A stretch of 16,889 nucleotides of DNA from CAVORB01 sp963736235 (GTDB lineage Bacteria; Pseudomonadota; Gammaproteobacteria; Chromatiales; Chromatiaceae): assembly GCA_963736235.1 (NCBI GenBank), contig CAVTOR010000013.1, forward strand, positions 1-16,889. The letters are read 5' to 3'. This document shows positions 6,380 to 16,740 of the stretch, piece after piece. The position numbers and the translations under genes were made by a program. The notes beneath the pieces were generated by a model. That model had not been told where the DNA came from. It did not search any database and saw nothing but the letters and a program-made list of their open reading frames with translations. The first letter of the stretch is position 1; each line of letters begins with the position of its first letter.

Positions 6380-9300
6380 TCATGCGGCCGCCGTATCCTG
6401 CACGAAGATGCTCGCGTCCGCGGCGAGATCTCGCAGCAGGGGCTCGGGCACCGCGTCAGCACCCTGGGCGAGGGCCATGGCCCGCATCACCAGTCCAGCC
6501 TGGTCCTGGGTGAGGGCGCCCTTGGGCAGCGCCTCGCTGAAGAGCCAGACGCCGGCCTGGAGGGGAGCGGGCGCCGTGTGCTGCCCGGCGCGGACGGCCG
6601 CGGCGGCGAGCAGCGCTCCCAGCAGCAAGTCCATCGCGGGTTCCGGGCAGGCCTGCTGGATCAGCACCTCGGCGCCCTGGAGCTTCTCGCGGGCCTGGCG
6701 CAGGAGTCTGGACTCGCGCGGCTCGGACTGCGCGCGCGCGGTTTCGTAGAGGGTGCGTGCCTCACACACGGGCGAGGCGGCGCCCAGGCGCTGGAGGCCG
6801 CCCAGGGTGCGGGGGTCGATCAGGGCGACCGGGACTTGCCCGGAGATCGCGGCGGCGGTGCGGTCGGCCTCCTCGTCCACGCGGTCCATCACCACCAGCA
6901 GACCGCCGCCGGATCCCAGTATCCGTTCGATGCGGGTCCCGAAGGCGTCCTGGATCTCCAGGATGGCGCGTCGGATGTCGGTCTCGAGATCGCGCTCCAT
7001 CGGTTCGGGCGACGAAGGGCTGGGAGGGGTCGCGTCCGCTCCGGTCTCGGCCGGGCGGGGTTCCTGTTCGGGCACCTCCGCTTCCACCTCCGCGGCCGTT
7101 CGCAGCTCGGCGGGGCGCTCGCCGGCGAGATCGTCCGCCAGCACCTCGACCAGCTTCTTGGATACGCCGACCACGTCCTCCGTGCTCTCCGCATCCACCA
7201 CGTTGTCGAACAGGTTGCGTTTGCCCTGGACCAGGGAGAGCACGCGCTCCTCATAGGAGTTGGACGCAACCAGCAGCAGGATCTGCACCTTCTCGGTCTG
7301 GCCGAGCCGGTGGACGCGGGCGATGCGCTGGTCGAGCACGGCCGGGTTCCAGGGGATGTCCAGGTTGACCAGGACCGAGGCGCACTGGAGATTGAGTCCC
7401 ACGCCCCCGGCGTCGGTGGAGATGAAGACCTGGATCGCGTCATCATTGTGGAAGCGGTCGATCAGCTCCCCGCGGCTGGAGCTGGGGACCCCGCCGTGCA
7501 GGCGCACGCAGCCCAGGCCCATGCGGCGCAGGCGCTTTTCCACCATGCGGGTCATCTGCTCCCATTGGGAGAAGACCACGGCTTTGAGTCCGGACTGGAC
7601 GCACAGCTCCTCGAGGATGCTCTCGAGCTCGTCCAGCTTGGGCGAACCCTCGGTCTCCTTGTCTACCAGCCCGGCAGCGTTGCAGGCCATGCGCGCCTGT
7701 TGCAGCGCGGCCAGCAGGCGGTTCTGCTCGGACGGGGTGAGGGGGCGCTTTCTGGCGATCTGCGCCAGCCTGCCGGCGTTGGTCACGGCGTCGTCGTGGA
7801 GCCCGCGCTGAATGGGCGTGAGCTCCACGTCCAGGCGCTGCTCGGTGCGCTCCGGCAGCTGGTCGCGCACCAGCCGTCGGTCGCGCCGCAGCATGACGGG
7901 CGCGAGACGCCGCCGCAGCTCGGAAAGGTTGCGGTAGCCGAGCACCTTGCCCCGCTCGTCGGTGACGTGGAAGTCCACCAGGTAGCGCCATAGGGGTCCG
8001 AGGACCTTCTGGTCCACGACCTGCATCAGGCTGTAGAGGTCCTCCAGGCGGTTCTCCAGCGGCGTACCGCTGAGCACGAAGGCGTAGCGGGAGGGAATGC
8101 GCTTGACCGCGGAGGCGATCTTGGTGCGCCAGTTCTTGATGCGCTGGGCCTCGTCGAGGATCAGCAGGTCCGGGCGCAGGGTCTCGTTGATGTGGGCGAC
8201 ATCACGCAGCACCAGCTCGTAGTTGATGACGAAGAAGCCCGAACCGCGCCGGTACTGGGCCGCCCGCGCGGCTGCCGGTCCCTGCACCACCTGGGTCTCC
8301 TGCCCGGTGAACTTGCGAATCTCCCGTGCCCATTGCTGCTTGAGGGAGGCGGGACAGACGATCAGCACCCGCTCGGCTTCCGACTGCTCCCGCAGCCAGG
8401 TGGCGGCGGCGATGGCCTGCAGGGTCTTGCCCAGTCCCATGTCATCCGCCAGCAGGGCGCGGCCGTTGCCGGCCAGAAAGGCGACGCCGTCCACCTGGTA
8501 TGGGTAGAGGCGGGCGCTGACTTGTGGCAGCCGGCCGCCGGTGGCGCGAATCCGCTCGCCGAGATCCTGCGCCCGGGCCTGCCGGGCGGAGGTCTCGGCG
8601 AGATGGCGGGCGTGGTCGAGGGCGTCCTCGCCCAGGTCGAGGTCGTTGCGCCCGGACGCGAGGTCGGCGAAGCGCAGCAGATCCTCCGGCAGCCGACGCT
8701 GGAAGGCTCCGGCGGCGTCGAAGTATTCGTCCAGCAGGGCGGCGAGGTCTGTCTCGATCCCCGCTGGTCGGTGCAGCCGGATGACGGGAGCATCGGCTGC
8801 CTCCCAGTCCAGGTAGACATAGGGGGAGGGTGGCGGCAGGTCTTTGATGCGCTTGAAGTCCCGCCGCTTGCGAATGCGGTGAAGGACCGCCTCGACGTGC
8901 TTGCAGGTGCCGAGCTGATTGGTCGCGAAGTCGGGGCAGGTGCAGTAGTTCGCGCGCCGGTGCAGCGCGCGGATGTGCACCCGGTATTCGACCGGGAAGT
9001 GGGTTGCGGAGGTGATGGAACGCGCGTTCCAAGTACCGGACCAGGGCTCGCCGGACAATTGCTCGACCTTGACCTCCGCCCGGCCGCGCTTGGCACGCTC
9101 GTCGATTGCACCCTCCACCGCGCCCGCGATCTCTCCCGGCGAACCATCACGGGTCGCGTATGCGAACAGGGCGGCCAAGGCGTGGAGGCAGGGTTGGTCC
9201 CTGTCCGCACCGCAGGCGCAGCTCGTTTGGAGATTGCCGTCGGCGGTATAGGCGAGCTCGACGGAGAGTTTATCCTCCGTCTCCTCGTCCTCCACCTCCG

Positions 9301-9460
9301 CCCACAGCCGTTCGTTCTCCCGCTCCAGGCTCGTCACCCGGTTGTCCTTGAAATGGCGCAGGCCCGCGCGCACGGCGGCCGGTTCAGCCAGGGCCTGAAT
9401 CTGGTCGTTGTCGAAAAGGAAGCCGTCCTGGTCGGCGGTGGAGGGGGTGCGTGAGCTCAT
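6380..9460 (-). CDS. SNF2-family DNA helicase/ATPase with two SWIM-type zinc motifs
   Basis: 1026-residue cytoplasmic Swi2/Snf2 ATPase that probably translocates on DNA to remodel protein-DNA complexes; no specific bacterial role is established. The N-terminus has two CxC..CxH clusters: C81/C83/C91/H93 and C173/C175/C186/H188, the second a good SWIM motif (CTCPDFATNQLGTCKH). ATPase motifs are intact: DDMGLGKT (339-346, Walker A), LDEAQ (435-439, Walker B), LSGTPLENR (463-471), STDAGGVGLNLQ (681-692, motif V) and QRIARVHRLGQ (711-721, motif VI). A 240-residue C-terminal extension, acidic and proline-rich at 780-820 and then helical, has no domain I recognise. The start ATG has only a weak, distant AGGA. 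The frame is uninterrupted for 3 kb, in contrast to the genes beyond 10.0 kb. Confidence 0.9.
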   Translation of the reverse strand: MSSRTPSTADQDGFLFDNDQIQALAEPAAVRAGLRHFKDNRVTSLERENERLWAEVEDEETEDKLSVELAYTADGNLQTSCACGADRDQPCLHALAALFAYATRDGSPGEIAGAVEGAIDERAKRGRAEVKVEQLSGEPWSGTWNARSITSATHFPVEYRVHIRALHRRANYCTCPDFATNQLGTCKHVEAVLHRIRKRRDFKRIKDLPPPSPYVYLDWEAADAPVIRLHRPAGIETDLAALLDEYFDAAGAFQRRLPEDLLRFADLASGRNDLDLGEDALDHARHLAETSARQARAQDLGERIRATGGRLPQVSARLYPYQVDGVAFLAGNGRALLADDMGLGKTLQAIAAATWLREQSEAERVLIVCPASLKQQWAREIRKFTGQETQVVQGPAAARAAQYRRGSGFFVINYELVLRDVAHINETLRPDLLILDEAQRIKNWRTKIASAVKRIPSRYAFVLSGTPLENRLEDLYSLMQVVDQKVLGPLWRYLVDFHVTDERGKVLGYRNLSELRRRLAPVMLRRDRRLVRDQLPERTEQRLDVELTPIQRGLHDDAVTNAGRLAQIARKRPLTPSEQNRLLAALQQARMACNAAGLVDKETEGSPKLDELESILEELCVQSGLKAVVFSQWEQMTRMVEKRLRRMGLGCVRLHGGVPSSSRGELIDRFHNDDAIQVFISTDAGGVGLNLQCASVLVNLDIPWNPAVLDQRIARVHRLGQTEKVQILLLVASNSYEERVLSLVQGKRNLFDNVVDAESTEDVVGVSKKLVEVLADDLAGERPAELRTAAEVEAEVPEQEPRPAETGADATPPSPSSPEPMERDLETDIRRAILEIQDAFGTRIERILGSGGGLLVVMDRVDEEADRTAAAISGQVPVALIDPRTLGGLQRLGAASPVCEARTLYETARAQSEPRESRLLRQAREKLQGAEVLIQQACPEPAMDLLLGALLAAAAVRAGQHTAPAPLQAGVWLFSEALPKGALTQDQAGLVMRAMALAQGADAVPEPLLRDLAADASIFVQDTAAA

Positions 9461-9640
9461 GATGAGGGGGGATCCTGCGTTTCGGGGGCGGGCATCTTAG
9501 CATCCGCGGCAGGGCCTTTTCGCGCCCCGGAATGCGCCGCTCGGTGCGAGCGGATACACTGCGCGCCTTTGGCCCGGAACCGCGCGGAGCGGGTTTGAGC
9601 CGGATTCGCGGCCCGAGGCGGGCACTTGTGCACAGTGCGG
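9461..9640. other. GC-rich intergenic upstream of the helicase
   Basis: No gene is seen. It should hold the minus-strand promoter of the helicase; TAAGAT on the minus strand near 9496 is a possible -10 without a convincing -35. TTGTGCACA at 9626-9634 matches a DnaA box with one mismatch. Confidence 0.4.
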
Positions 9641-9689
9641 CGGACGCGTAAAGAAAGTTTCCGCGCTTGTCAAGAGGTTAAATCAGGTC

Positions 9690-9726
9690 ATCAATGAAAT
9701 ATCATATCTAACTGATATTTATTGAT
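9690..9726. repeat. 37-bp AT-rich inverted repeat (operator-like)
   Basis: Left arm ATCAAT (9690-9695), G, AAATATCA (9697-9704); loop TATCTAAC; right arm TGATATTT (9713-9720), ATTGAT (9721-9726). This gives 14 paired bases with one bulge. It lies about 190 bp upstream of aas in a very AT-rich patch and could be a regulator-binding operator or a cruciform. The regulator is unknown. Confidence 0.6.
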
Positions 9727-9814
9727 AAAAAGAATCGGTAACTTTTTGACCAGAAGGGCAGGAACGCCTTTCTTTCATGGCCTAGAGCGCCGTTTCCAAG
9801 ACCTTTGCACAGAT

Positions 9815-9823
9815 TTATCCACA
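9815..9823 (+). promoter_or_regulatory. Perfect DnaA box (TTATCCACA)
   Basis: Exact match to the strong DnaA-binding consensus, located just upstream of the candidate -35 of aas within an AT-rich stretch. One perfect box plus one near match about 190 bp away is not enough to call an origin; a regulatory site is more plausible. Confidence 0.45.
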
Positions 9824-9827
9824 GATT

Positions 9828-9855
9828 TTGTTAACGAATTAGTTTTTCCTATAAC
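9828..9855 (+). promoter_or_regulatory. Candidate sigma-70 promoter for aas
   Basis: TTGTTA (9828-9833), a 16-bp spacer and TATAAC (9850-9855) give a reasonable -35/-10 pair about 60 bp before the aas start, in the most AT-rich part of the window. A 61-codon frame covers this region (9722-9907), but it has no ribosome-binding site or family resemblance and I do not call it a gene. Confidence 0.4.
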
Positions 9856-9915
9856 TGACATAAGCTTGTCAGATATTCGAAAAATCGGGCTTCAATATCC
9901 CTGGTAACCGATCCA

Positions 9916-12900
9916 ATGACGCAGCTCTTCCGCATGGCTGGTTTCCTGCCCTTCGTGGCGATGGTCTTCCTCAACGCCTTCGTCGACCTGGGGCACAAGA
10001 TCATCATCCAGAACACGCTGTTCAAGGCCTACGACGGCGATGCTCCAGATCGTTCTGACCGCCATCGTCAACTCCCTGATCTTGCTGCCGTTCGTGCTGC
10101 TGTTCTCGCCCTCGGGCTACCTCGCGGACAGGTTCCCGAAGAACCGGGTGATGCGGATCAGCGCCTGGGCCGCGGTGGGGCTTACGCTGGCGATCACGGC
10201 CTTCTATTACCTCGGCTGGTTCTGGCCCGCCTTCGCGATGACCTTCCTGCTCGCGATGCAGAGCGCCATCTATTCGCCGGCCAAGTACGGCTACATCAAG
10301 GAGATGGTCGGCAAGGAGGCGCTGGCCACCGCCAACGGCGTCGTGCAGGCGACCGTGACCACCGCCATCCTGGCCGGCATCTTCTTCTTCTCGGTGCTGT
10401 TCGAGCGTTTCCTCGCCGGCCGCGATGGGGCGCGCCGGGGGAGATCATGGACCTGATCGCGCCCGTCGGCTGGTTTCTGGTCGGCTTCTCGCTGATCGAG
10501 CTGGTGCTTGCCTATCGGCTGCCGGAGAAGCGCCCGCGCGGCCGAGGGGATGCACTTCGACTGGGCGAGTTATCGCACGCGGCCGCTATCTGGCGGCAGA
10601 ACCTGGGCGAGGCCTACGGAAACCAGGTGATCTGGCTCTCCATCGTCGGTCTGTCGGTGTTCTGGGGCATCTCCCAGGTGATGGTGGCGGCGTTCCCTGC
10701 CTTCGCCAAGGAGACCCTGGGGGAGACCAACACCGTGGTGATCCAGGGCGCCATGGCCTGCTCGGGCATCGGCATCATCCTCGGCTCGGTCATCGCCGGC
10801 AGGGTCTCGCGCAGCCATATCGAGACCGGCCTGATCCCGATCGGCGCCCTGGGCATCGCCGCCGGTCTGTTCCTGCTGCCGGGGCTGCCGTCCGCCTGGG
10901 CCCATGGCGCTCAATTTCCTGATGATCGGCGTGCTGGGCGGCTTCTTCCTGGTGCCGCTGAATGCGCTGATCCAGTTCCACGCCGGGGAGCAGGGGCTGG
11001 GCCGCATCCTGGCCGCCAACAACTTCATCCAGAACCTGGTGATGCTCGGCGTTCCTGGGGCTCACGGTGGCTGGCGGCCCTGCTCGCGAGCGGCAGCGTG
11101 CTCATCATCCAGGTCCTGGGAGTGATCGCGCTGGCCGGCGCCATCTATACCCTCTACAAGCTGCCCCAGTCCCTGGTGCGTTTCGTCGTGGCGCGCATTA
11201 TCGCCACCCGCTACCGGCTGGAGGTGATCGGACTCAGGAACATGCCGGCCGAGGGCGGCGTGCTCATGCTCGGCAACCACATCAGCTGGATCGACTGGGC
11301 CATGGTGCAGATGGCGAGCCCGCGGCCGGTGCGTTTCGTGATGTACCGGGCCTATCTACGAGAGCTGGTACCTGCGCTGGTTCCTCGATTTCTTCGGCGT
11401 GGTGCCGATCTCCGGCGGCCAGAGCAAGGAGGCGCTGGAGACCATCGCCGAGTTGCTGAACCAGGGCGAGGTGGTGTGCCTGTTCCCGGAGGGGGCGATC
11501 AGCCGCAACGGCCAGCTCGGGGAGTTCAAGAAGGGATTCGAGCGCGCGGCCGAGCGAGGTGGAGGAGGGCGTGATCCTGCCCTTCTACCTGCGCGGGCTA
11601 TGGGGCAGCGTCTTTTCCTGCGCCGAGCGCCAAGCTCAAGGAGAGCCGCGCGGCGGCGGGCGTGCGCGGGACGTGGTGGTCGCATTCGGCGCGACCCTGC
11701 CCAAGGACGCGAACGCGGAGCGGGTCAAGCAGGCGGTGTTCGAGCTCTCGGTCAGCTCCTGGCAGACCCACACCGAGATGCTGCCGACCCTGCCGGAGGC
11801 CTGGCTCAGAGCCGCCAAGCGGCGCATGGGGTCAGCTGTGCGCCGTGGACTCCGTCGGTACCTCGCTGAGCAACCGGCGCTTCATGGCGGCCGTGCTTCC
11901 TGTTCGCCCGCCGCATCCGCCGGCATGGGCGCGGAGCCGAACCTGGGCGTGCTCATGCCGGCCAGCAGCGCCGGGGCCATCGCCAACCTGGCCGGGCTGC
12001 TGACCGGCAAGGCCGTGGTCAACCTCAACTACACGCGCCAGCCGCGAGGCCCTGCGCGCCGGGATCGAGAAGGCCGGCATCCGCAACGTCGATCACCTCC
12101 AGCCGCTTCCTGAAGAAGCTGGAGGGCAGGGGCATCGACTGTCGCCGGACTGTTCGACGGCGTCGCAGGTGCACCACATGGAGGACATGCAAGGCGCGGA
12201 TCGGCAAGGCCGAGGGACTGTTGATGCTGGCCGCCGCCGAGCTGCTGCCGGCTGTGCTGGGCGCTGTGCGCTGTTCGGCCACCGCGCGCAGCCCGGAGGA
12301 CACCGCCGCCATCCTGTTTTCCAGCGGCAGCGAGGGCACGCCGAAGGGCATCGAGCTGACCCATCGCAACATCATGGCCAACGTGCGCCAGATCTCCGAC
12401 GTGCTCAACACCGAGGGCGAGGACGTGATCCTGGCCAACCTGCCCCTGTTCCACGCCTTCGGGCTGACGGTGACCACCTTCATGCCCCTGCTGGAAGGGC
12501 GTCCCCATGGTCTGCCATCCCGGACCCGACGGATGCCCTGGGCTGCGCCAAGGCGATTGCCCGCCACCGCGCGACCTTTCTGTGCAGCACCTCGACCTTC
12601 CTGCGGCTCTATACCCGCAACCGCAAGGTTCACCCGATGATGCTGGAGTCGCTGCGGCATCGTGGTGGCGGGCGCGGAGCGCCTGAGCCCGGACGTGCGC
12701 GAGGCCTTCGCGCTGAAGTTCCAGAAGCCCATCTTCGAGGGTTACGGGGCGACCGAGACCACGCCCGTGGCCAGCGTCAACCTGCCGGACAGCCTGAACA
12801 CGGACGACTGGCGGGTGCAGACGGGCAACAAGCCCGGGCACCGTCGGCATGCCCCTGCCGGGCACCAGCTTCCGCATCGTCGACCCGGTGAGCCTGGAGC

Positions 12901-13393
12901 ACCCTGCCGGCGGGCGAGGACGGCCTGATCCTGATCGGCGGCGTGCAGGTGATGAAGGGCTACCTCGAGGATCCGGAGAAGACCGCCGATGCCATCGTCG
13001 AGCTCGACGGTCAGCGCTGGTACAAGACCGGCGACAAGGGCCACCTGGACGCGGACGGCTTCCTCACCATCGTCGACCGCTACTCCCGCTTCGCCAAGCT
13101 CGGCGGCGAGATGATCAGCCTGACCCAGGTGGAGGAGCAGGTCCGGCGCGTCCTCGGCGAGCCGGAGCGTGGAGCTGGTGGCGGTCAATCTGCCGGACGA
13201 GAAGAAGGGCGAGCGCATCATCCTGCTGATCGCCGGGGACCTGGACCCGGACGGGCTGCGCAAGGCGCTGCTCGACGCCGGCCTGAACCCGCTGACCATC
13301 CCGGCGGAGATCCGGCCGGTGGAGCAGGTGCCCAAGCTGGGGAGCGGAAAGACGGACTTCTCGGGGGCGAAGCGGCTGGCGTTGGCGGCCTGA
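9916..13393 (+). pseudogene. aas: Acyl-ACP-phospholipid acyltransferase / acyl-ACP synthetase with MFS domain (LplT-Aas fusion), frameshifted
   Basis: About 1150 codons covering three fused activities. The MFS lysophospholipid flippase part (about 9916-11200) has FLNAFVDLGHKIIIQNTLFK and SPSGYLADRFPKNRVMR. The PlsC acyltransferase part has NHISWID (the HxxxxD motif, about 11275-11295) and FPEGAISRNGQ (about 11482). The AMP-forming ligase part has FSSGSEGTPKG (12317-12349), GYGATETTP (about 12740), YKTGDKGHLDADG (about 13021) and the catalytic-lysine motif GSGKTDF (about 13340). Together these import lysophospholipids and re-acylate them at the inner membrane. As given, the frame changes at least twenty times, mostly by one extra base: about 10045, 10435, 10541, 10580, 10910, 11054, 11076, 11354, 11554, 11628, 11832, 11898, 11925, 12042, 12091, 12166, 12531, 12653, 12838, 12903 and 13168. 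Motifs on both sides remain intact, so I favour sequence error. Start ATG 9916 lacks a clear Shine-Dalgarno. Confidence 0.85.
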
Positions 13394-13402
13394 TCCGGCG
13401 TC

Positions 13403-14438
13403 TTAGAACACGTCCGCTGTCGGGCGAAGCTTGCTGATCGGTCAGGGTCGCCGCGCTCAGGAGCCCGTTCTCGATCTGCGCGCTCATATGGTTGACGGGC
13501 GCCAGAACACCGCCGTAGGGGTCGTGCGCGAGGAAGCGCCACATCTCATCCAGCGCTGGGTTCAAATGGGTCCTCAGCTCCGCCTCCAGCGCCGGCTTTG
13601 CTTCTCGTGCTCCATCGCCTGCCAGCCGGAGACGCCGAGGGAGAGCAGTATCCCTGGGGCGCCCCCCAACGCCAGTCCAGCGATACTTGCGCCCCCGCGC
13701 AGCGCGAGCTGGTCGCCTAGCTTGTCCGCGTTGGCGCTGGTGACGGGCTGAAATCGCTCGGGGGAGAGTCCAGAGCCCCCGTCGTCGGGCTGGGTGCGCC
13801 GCAGGAGCGCGGCGTAACCGGGTATTCCGTTCGGGTCCCCGGCCGCGACCAGTTCGTAGAGCGAGACCCGATATCCCGAGGCCCCTTGCAGCCGGATCGC
13901 GGTGATGCGCTCGAGCCTTGCCTGGAAAGCGCTCTCGGGGCAGACGGTAGCGACGCGGCAGATCCTTGATCCCGGTGTCCAGGTCTCGAACGTAGAGGGC
14001 CGCGGACCGTTCCCTGATCGTCTGCGGGTCCAGCTCCCGCGAGACGGGTTCCAGCACGCGCTCGTAGAACTGCTCCCGCAGATACTCGGCAAGCTGCTTC
14101 GCCGCCGCGTCGCTGCGCTCGGGGTCGCTCAGCCCGTACCACCCGGCCTTGACGGAGAGCCACTGCTGGGTCCCGAAGCTCGTGTACCAGGGGATGAAGT
14201 CCTGCTCCGTTCGCTTGCGCACGCGGGCCATCCAGTCGCTCAGAGCGGCTCCCGCGTAGGTCTCGGCCGCCAGCTTCGCATCGCGGGAGGCAATCCAGAC
14301 GTCCGTGTCGAGCATGTGCCAGGTATCCGCCGGGACTTGCGGAGCGGGGGCGGCCGGTCTCGGCGTCTCGACCGGAGGCGGCGATGCGCAGCCGGCCAGG
14401 ACGAGCAGGGTGCAGGGGACCAGGACGGAGGGCTTCAC
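13403..14438 (-). pseudogene. Uncharacterised lipoprotein, frameshifted
   Basis: The N-terminus MKPSVLVPCTLLVLAGC is a lipoprotein signal peptide with lipobox LAGC and lipidated Cys17, followed by a proline/alanine linker (ASPPPVETPRPAAPAPQVPA). The mature part, about 300 residues, contains DTDVWIASRDAKLAAETYAG, TEQDFIPWYTSFGTQQWLSV and a late glycine-rich hydrophobic stretch (GGASIAGLALGGAPGILLSL) that may be membrane-associated. I recognise no family. The frame shifts near 13955 (extra base before VATVCPES) and near 13600 (before KPALEAELRTHLNPALDEM), with a further shift by about 13415; reading through gives an end SDVF and TAA at 13403-13405. The GTG start overlaps the rlmKL stop (GTGA), implying co-translation. 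Its end is 9 bp from the convergent aas stop. Confidence 0.6.
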
Positions 14439-16608
14439 GGTTGCCGTGGCCGGATCTTCCAGCAGCCGTGGATATGCGGGTTGCGCGAGAAGTCCTTCGG
14501 CAGCGTCGCGGCGGTGATGTTCTCGACCGCGAGATCGGACAGGGCATCCAGATCCATGCGGAAGCGGCGCAGGTTGTTGGAGAAGACCAGCACACCGTCC
14601 GGTTCCAGCAGGCGCAGCGCTGCCCGGATCAAGGCGACGTGGTCGCGCTGGACGTCCAGGGTGTCGGTCATGCGCTTGGAGGTGGAGAAGCTGGGCGGGT
14701 CCAGAAAGATCGAGCCCGAAGCGCCCGCGGTCCCGCGGCCTGCTCGATCCAGCTGCAGGCAGTCGGCCTGGATCAGTCGGTGCTCTGGACCGGCGAAGCC
14801 GTTGAGCGCCAGGTTGCGCCGGGCCCAGTCGAGGTAGGTGCTGGACATGTCCACCGTAGTGGTGGAGACCGCGCCGCCGCCGCGCCGCGTAGACGCTGGC
14901 GGTGCCCGGTGTAAGCGAACAGGTTGAGGAAGTGCTTGTCGCGCGGCCAGCTCTCCCAGCAGCGCCGCGTGTCGCGGTGGTCGAGGAAGAGCCCGGTGTC
15001 GAGATAATCCTCGAAGTTGACCAGGAAATTGGAGCCCGTCCCTCCGGAACCTTGTGGAAATGCCGGCTGCTCGTCCGAGGCGCTCGTACTGGGCTTTGCC
15101 CTTCTGCTGGCGGCGGACCTTGAAGAAGACCTGATCCTTCGGCACCTCCAGCACCTCCGGGATCACGCCAAGGGCCTCGCGCAGGCGGCGACGCGCGCGC
15201 TTCGGGTCGACGCTGGCCGGGGCCTCGTATTCCTGGACATGGACCCAGCGCCGCTCACCCTTCGTAGATGTCGATCGCCAGGGCATACTCGGGTAGGTCC
15301 GCGTCATAGAGTCGGTAGCAGCGGATCTGCTCGCGTCGGAGCCATTTGGCCAGGTGCTGCGGTTCTTGCGCAGCCGGTTGGCGAGCATCTGCGCCCCTTC
15401 GCCGCGCTCCTCCGGCGGCAGGGCGCGGGGCGGTTGGAGACGAAGCGCCTCGGGCTCGACCTCGAAGTGCAGCAGCCGGCACTCGATCGGGCCGTTGTAG
15501 AGGCTGTGATAGCGCTGGGCGCGCAGGCCCATGTGCTTGCCCAGGTCCGGGTTGCCGGTGAACACGGCCGCGCGCCAGCCGAGGAATCGCTCGCTGCAAC
15601 ACCTCCCCGAGCAGGGCGTAGAGCCGCGGGAGATCCGATTCGGCGCCCAGGCGCTCGCCGTAGGGCGGATTGGTCACCAGCAGCCCCTGGTCGCCTTCCC
15701 GCCCCGGCGTGCAGTCGCCAGCTCGCGGCGCTCGAAATGGATCGTGCCGGCAAGGCCCGGCCCGCTCCAGGTTGGCCAGCGCGACGCGGATGGCCGCGCG
15801 GGTCCTGGTCGTAGCCGCGGATGCGAGCCGAGCCGCCCGAGCCCGGCGGCGCGGCGTTCCCGGCCTCGTCCAGCAGGCCGCGTCCAGGCGGTCGGCGTCG
15901 TGTCCACGCCAGCCGGGAATGCCCCAGTAGTCGGCTGCAGCAGCCCGGGGGCGATGTCGGCGGCGATCAGCGCCCCCTCGATGGGCAGGGTGCCCGAGCC
16001 GCACATGGGGTCGAGCAGGGCGCCGCCGTCGGCGGCGATCTCCGGCCAGCCGGCGCGCAGCAGGATGGCGGCGGCGAGGTTCTCCTTGAGCGGCGCGGCG
16101 GACTGCCCTGCTCGCCGATAGCCGCGCCGGTGCAGGGAGTCGCCGGACAGGTCCAGGCTCAGGGTGGCCTGGTCCCGGTGCAGGTAGGCATGGATCTGCA
16201 CGTCCGGCGCTCGGTGTCGCACGTTCGGGCGCTCGCCGGTGCGCTCGCGGAAACGGTCGACGATGGCGTCCTTGACCTTGAGCGCGCCGAAGTGGCTGTG
16301 GCTGATCGCGGACGGGAGCCGTCGAGCTGCACGGCGAAGGTCCACCCGGGTCAGGTGATCCTCCCAAGGGATGGCCCGGCGCCCGCGTACAGCGCGTCCG
16401 GGGTCGCCGCCGGGAAGCTGCCGAGGGGGAGCAGCACCCGGTTGGCGACACGTGACCAGAGGCAGACCCGGTAGGCGTCCGCCAGGGTGCCGGCGAAACG
16501 CGCGCCGCCGCGGGTCTCGCGGCGTCGGCAGCCCAGGGCGTGGAGCTCGTCGGCAAGCAGGGATTCGAGGTTGCGTGCCGCGGTGGCGAAGAGGGGGAAG
16601 CGCGTCAT
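14435..16608 (-). pseudogene. rlmKL: Bifunctional 23S rRNA methyltransferase RlmKL (m2G2445 and m7G2069), frameshifted
   Basis: Two fused SAM-dependent rRNA methyltransferases acting on the large ribosomal subunit, about 720 codons, the usual size. The N-terminal part (MTRFPLFATAARNLESLLAD at 16608) leads into a THUMP domain (ALKVKDAIVDRFRERTGERP). The RlmL half has DPMCGSGTLPIEGALIAADI (near 15955-16014) and NPPYGERLG (near 15650-15672). The RlmK half has a VNFEDYLDTGLFLDHR-like stretch (near 14985-15040), IFLDPPSFSTSKR (near 14690) and a C-terminus ending GCWKIRPRQP. Many frame changes interrupt it, for example near 16375, 16340, 15935, 15570, 15260 and 15060, while all motifs persist. Both single-base insertions and a few deletions are inferred. 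The stop overlaps the lipoprotein start. Confidence 0.85.
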
Positions 16609-16740
16609 GGCGCGGAAACGGGGAGGCTAAGTCGATACGATCTGCATCAAACAACTTAGGGCATTTGCGGCGTCCGTCCTTGCCCCTTGGCGCGTGAGCC
16701 CTCAAACTCGCTGTTTTTGCAATCCCCCCGGAGAACAACC
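16609..16740. promoter_or_regulatory. Divergent intergenic region with RBS for the aldolase gene
   Basis: This 132-bp gap separates rlmKL (minus) from the next gene (plus) and must hold both promoters; I see no strong -35/-10 pair. GGAG at 16730-16733, eight bases and a half-turn before ATG 16741, is a good ribosome-binding site. Confidence 0.4.

Noticed and set aside
6578..7993. 471-codon plus-strand frame inside the helicase
   Set aside because: It lies opposite intact helicase motifs and its composition is typical of antisense to GC-rich coding DNA. The 420-codon frame at 8192-9454 is rejected for the same reason.
9626..9823. Possible replication origin (DnaA boxes with AT-rich DNA)
   Set aside because: Only one perfect and one imperfect box, and no dnaA, dnaN, gidA or parAB genes nearby. 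Retained only as a regulatory site.
9722..9907. 61-codon frame in the AT-rich island
   Set aside because: TTG start, no ribosome-binding site, no recognisable motif, and it overlaps the likely aas promoter.
10040..13400. Programmed ribosomal frameshifting in aas
   Set aside because: There are too many shifts, with no common slippery heptamer or stimulatory structure, and the same pattern appears in unrelated neighbouring genes on both strands.
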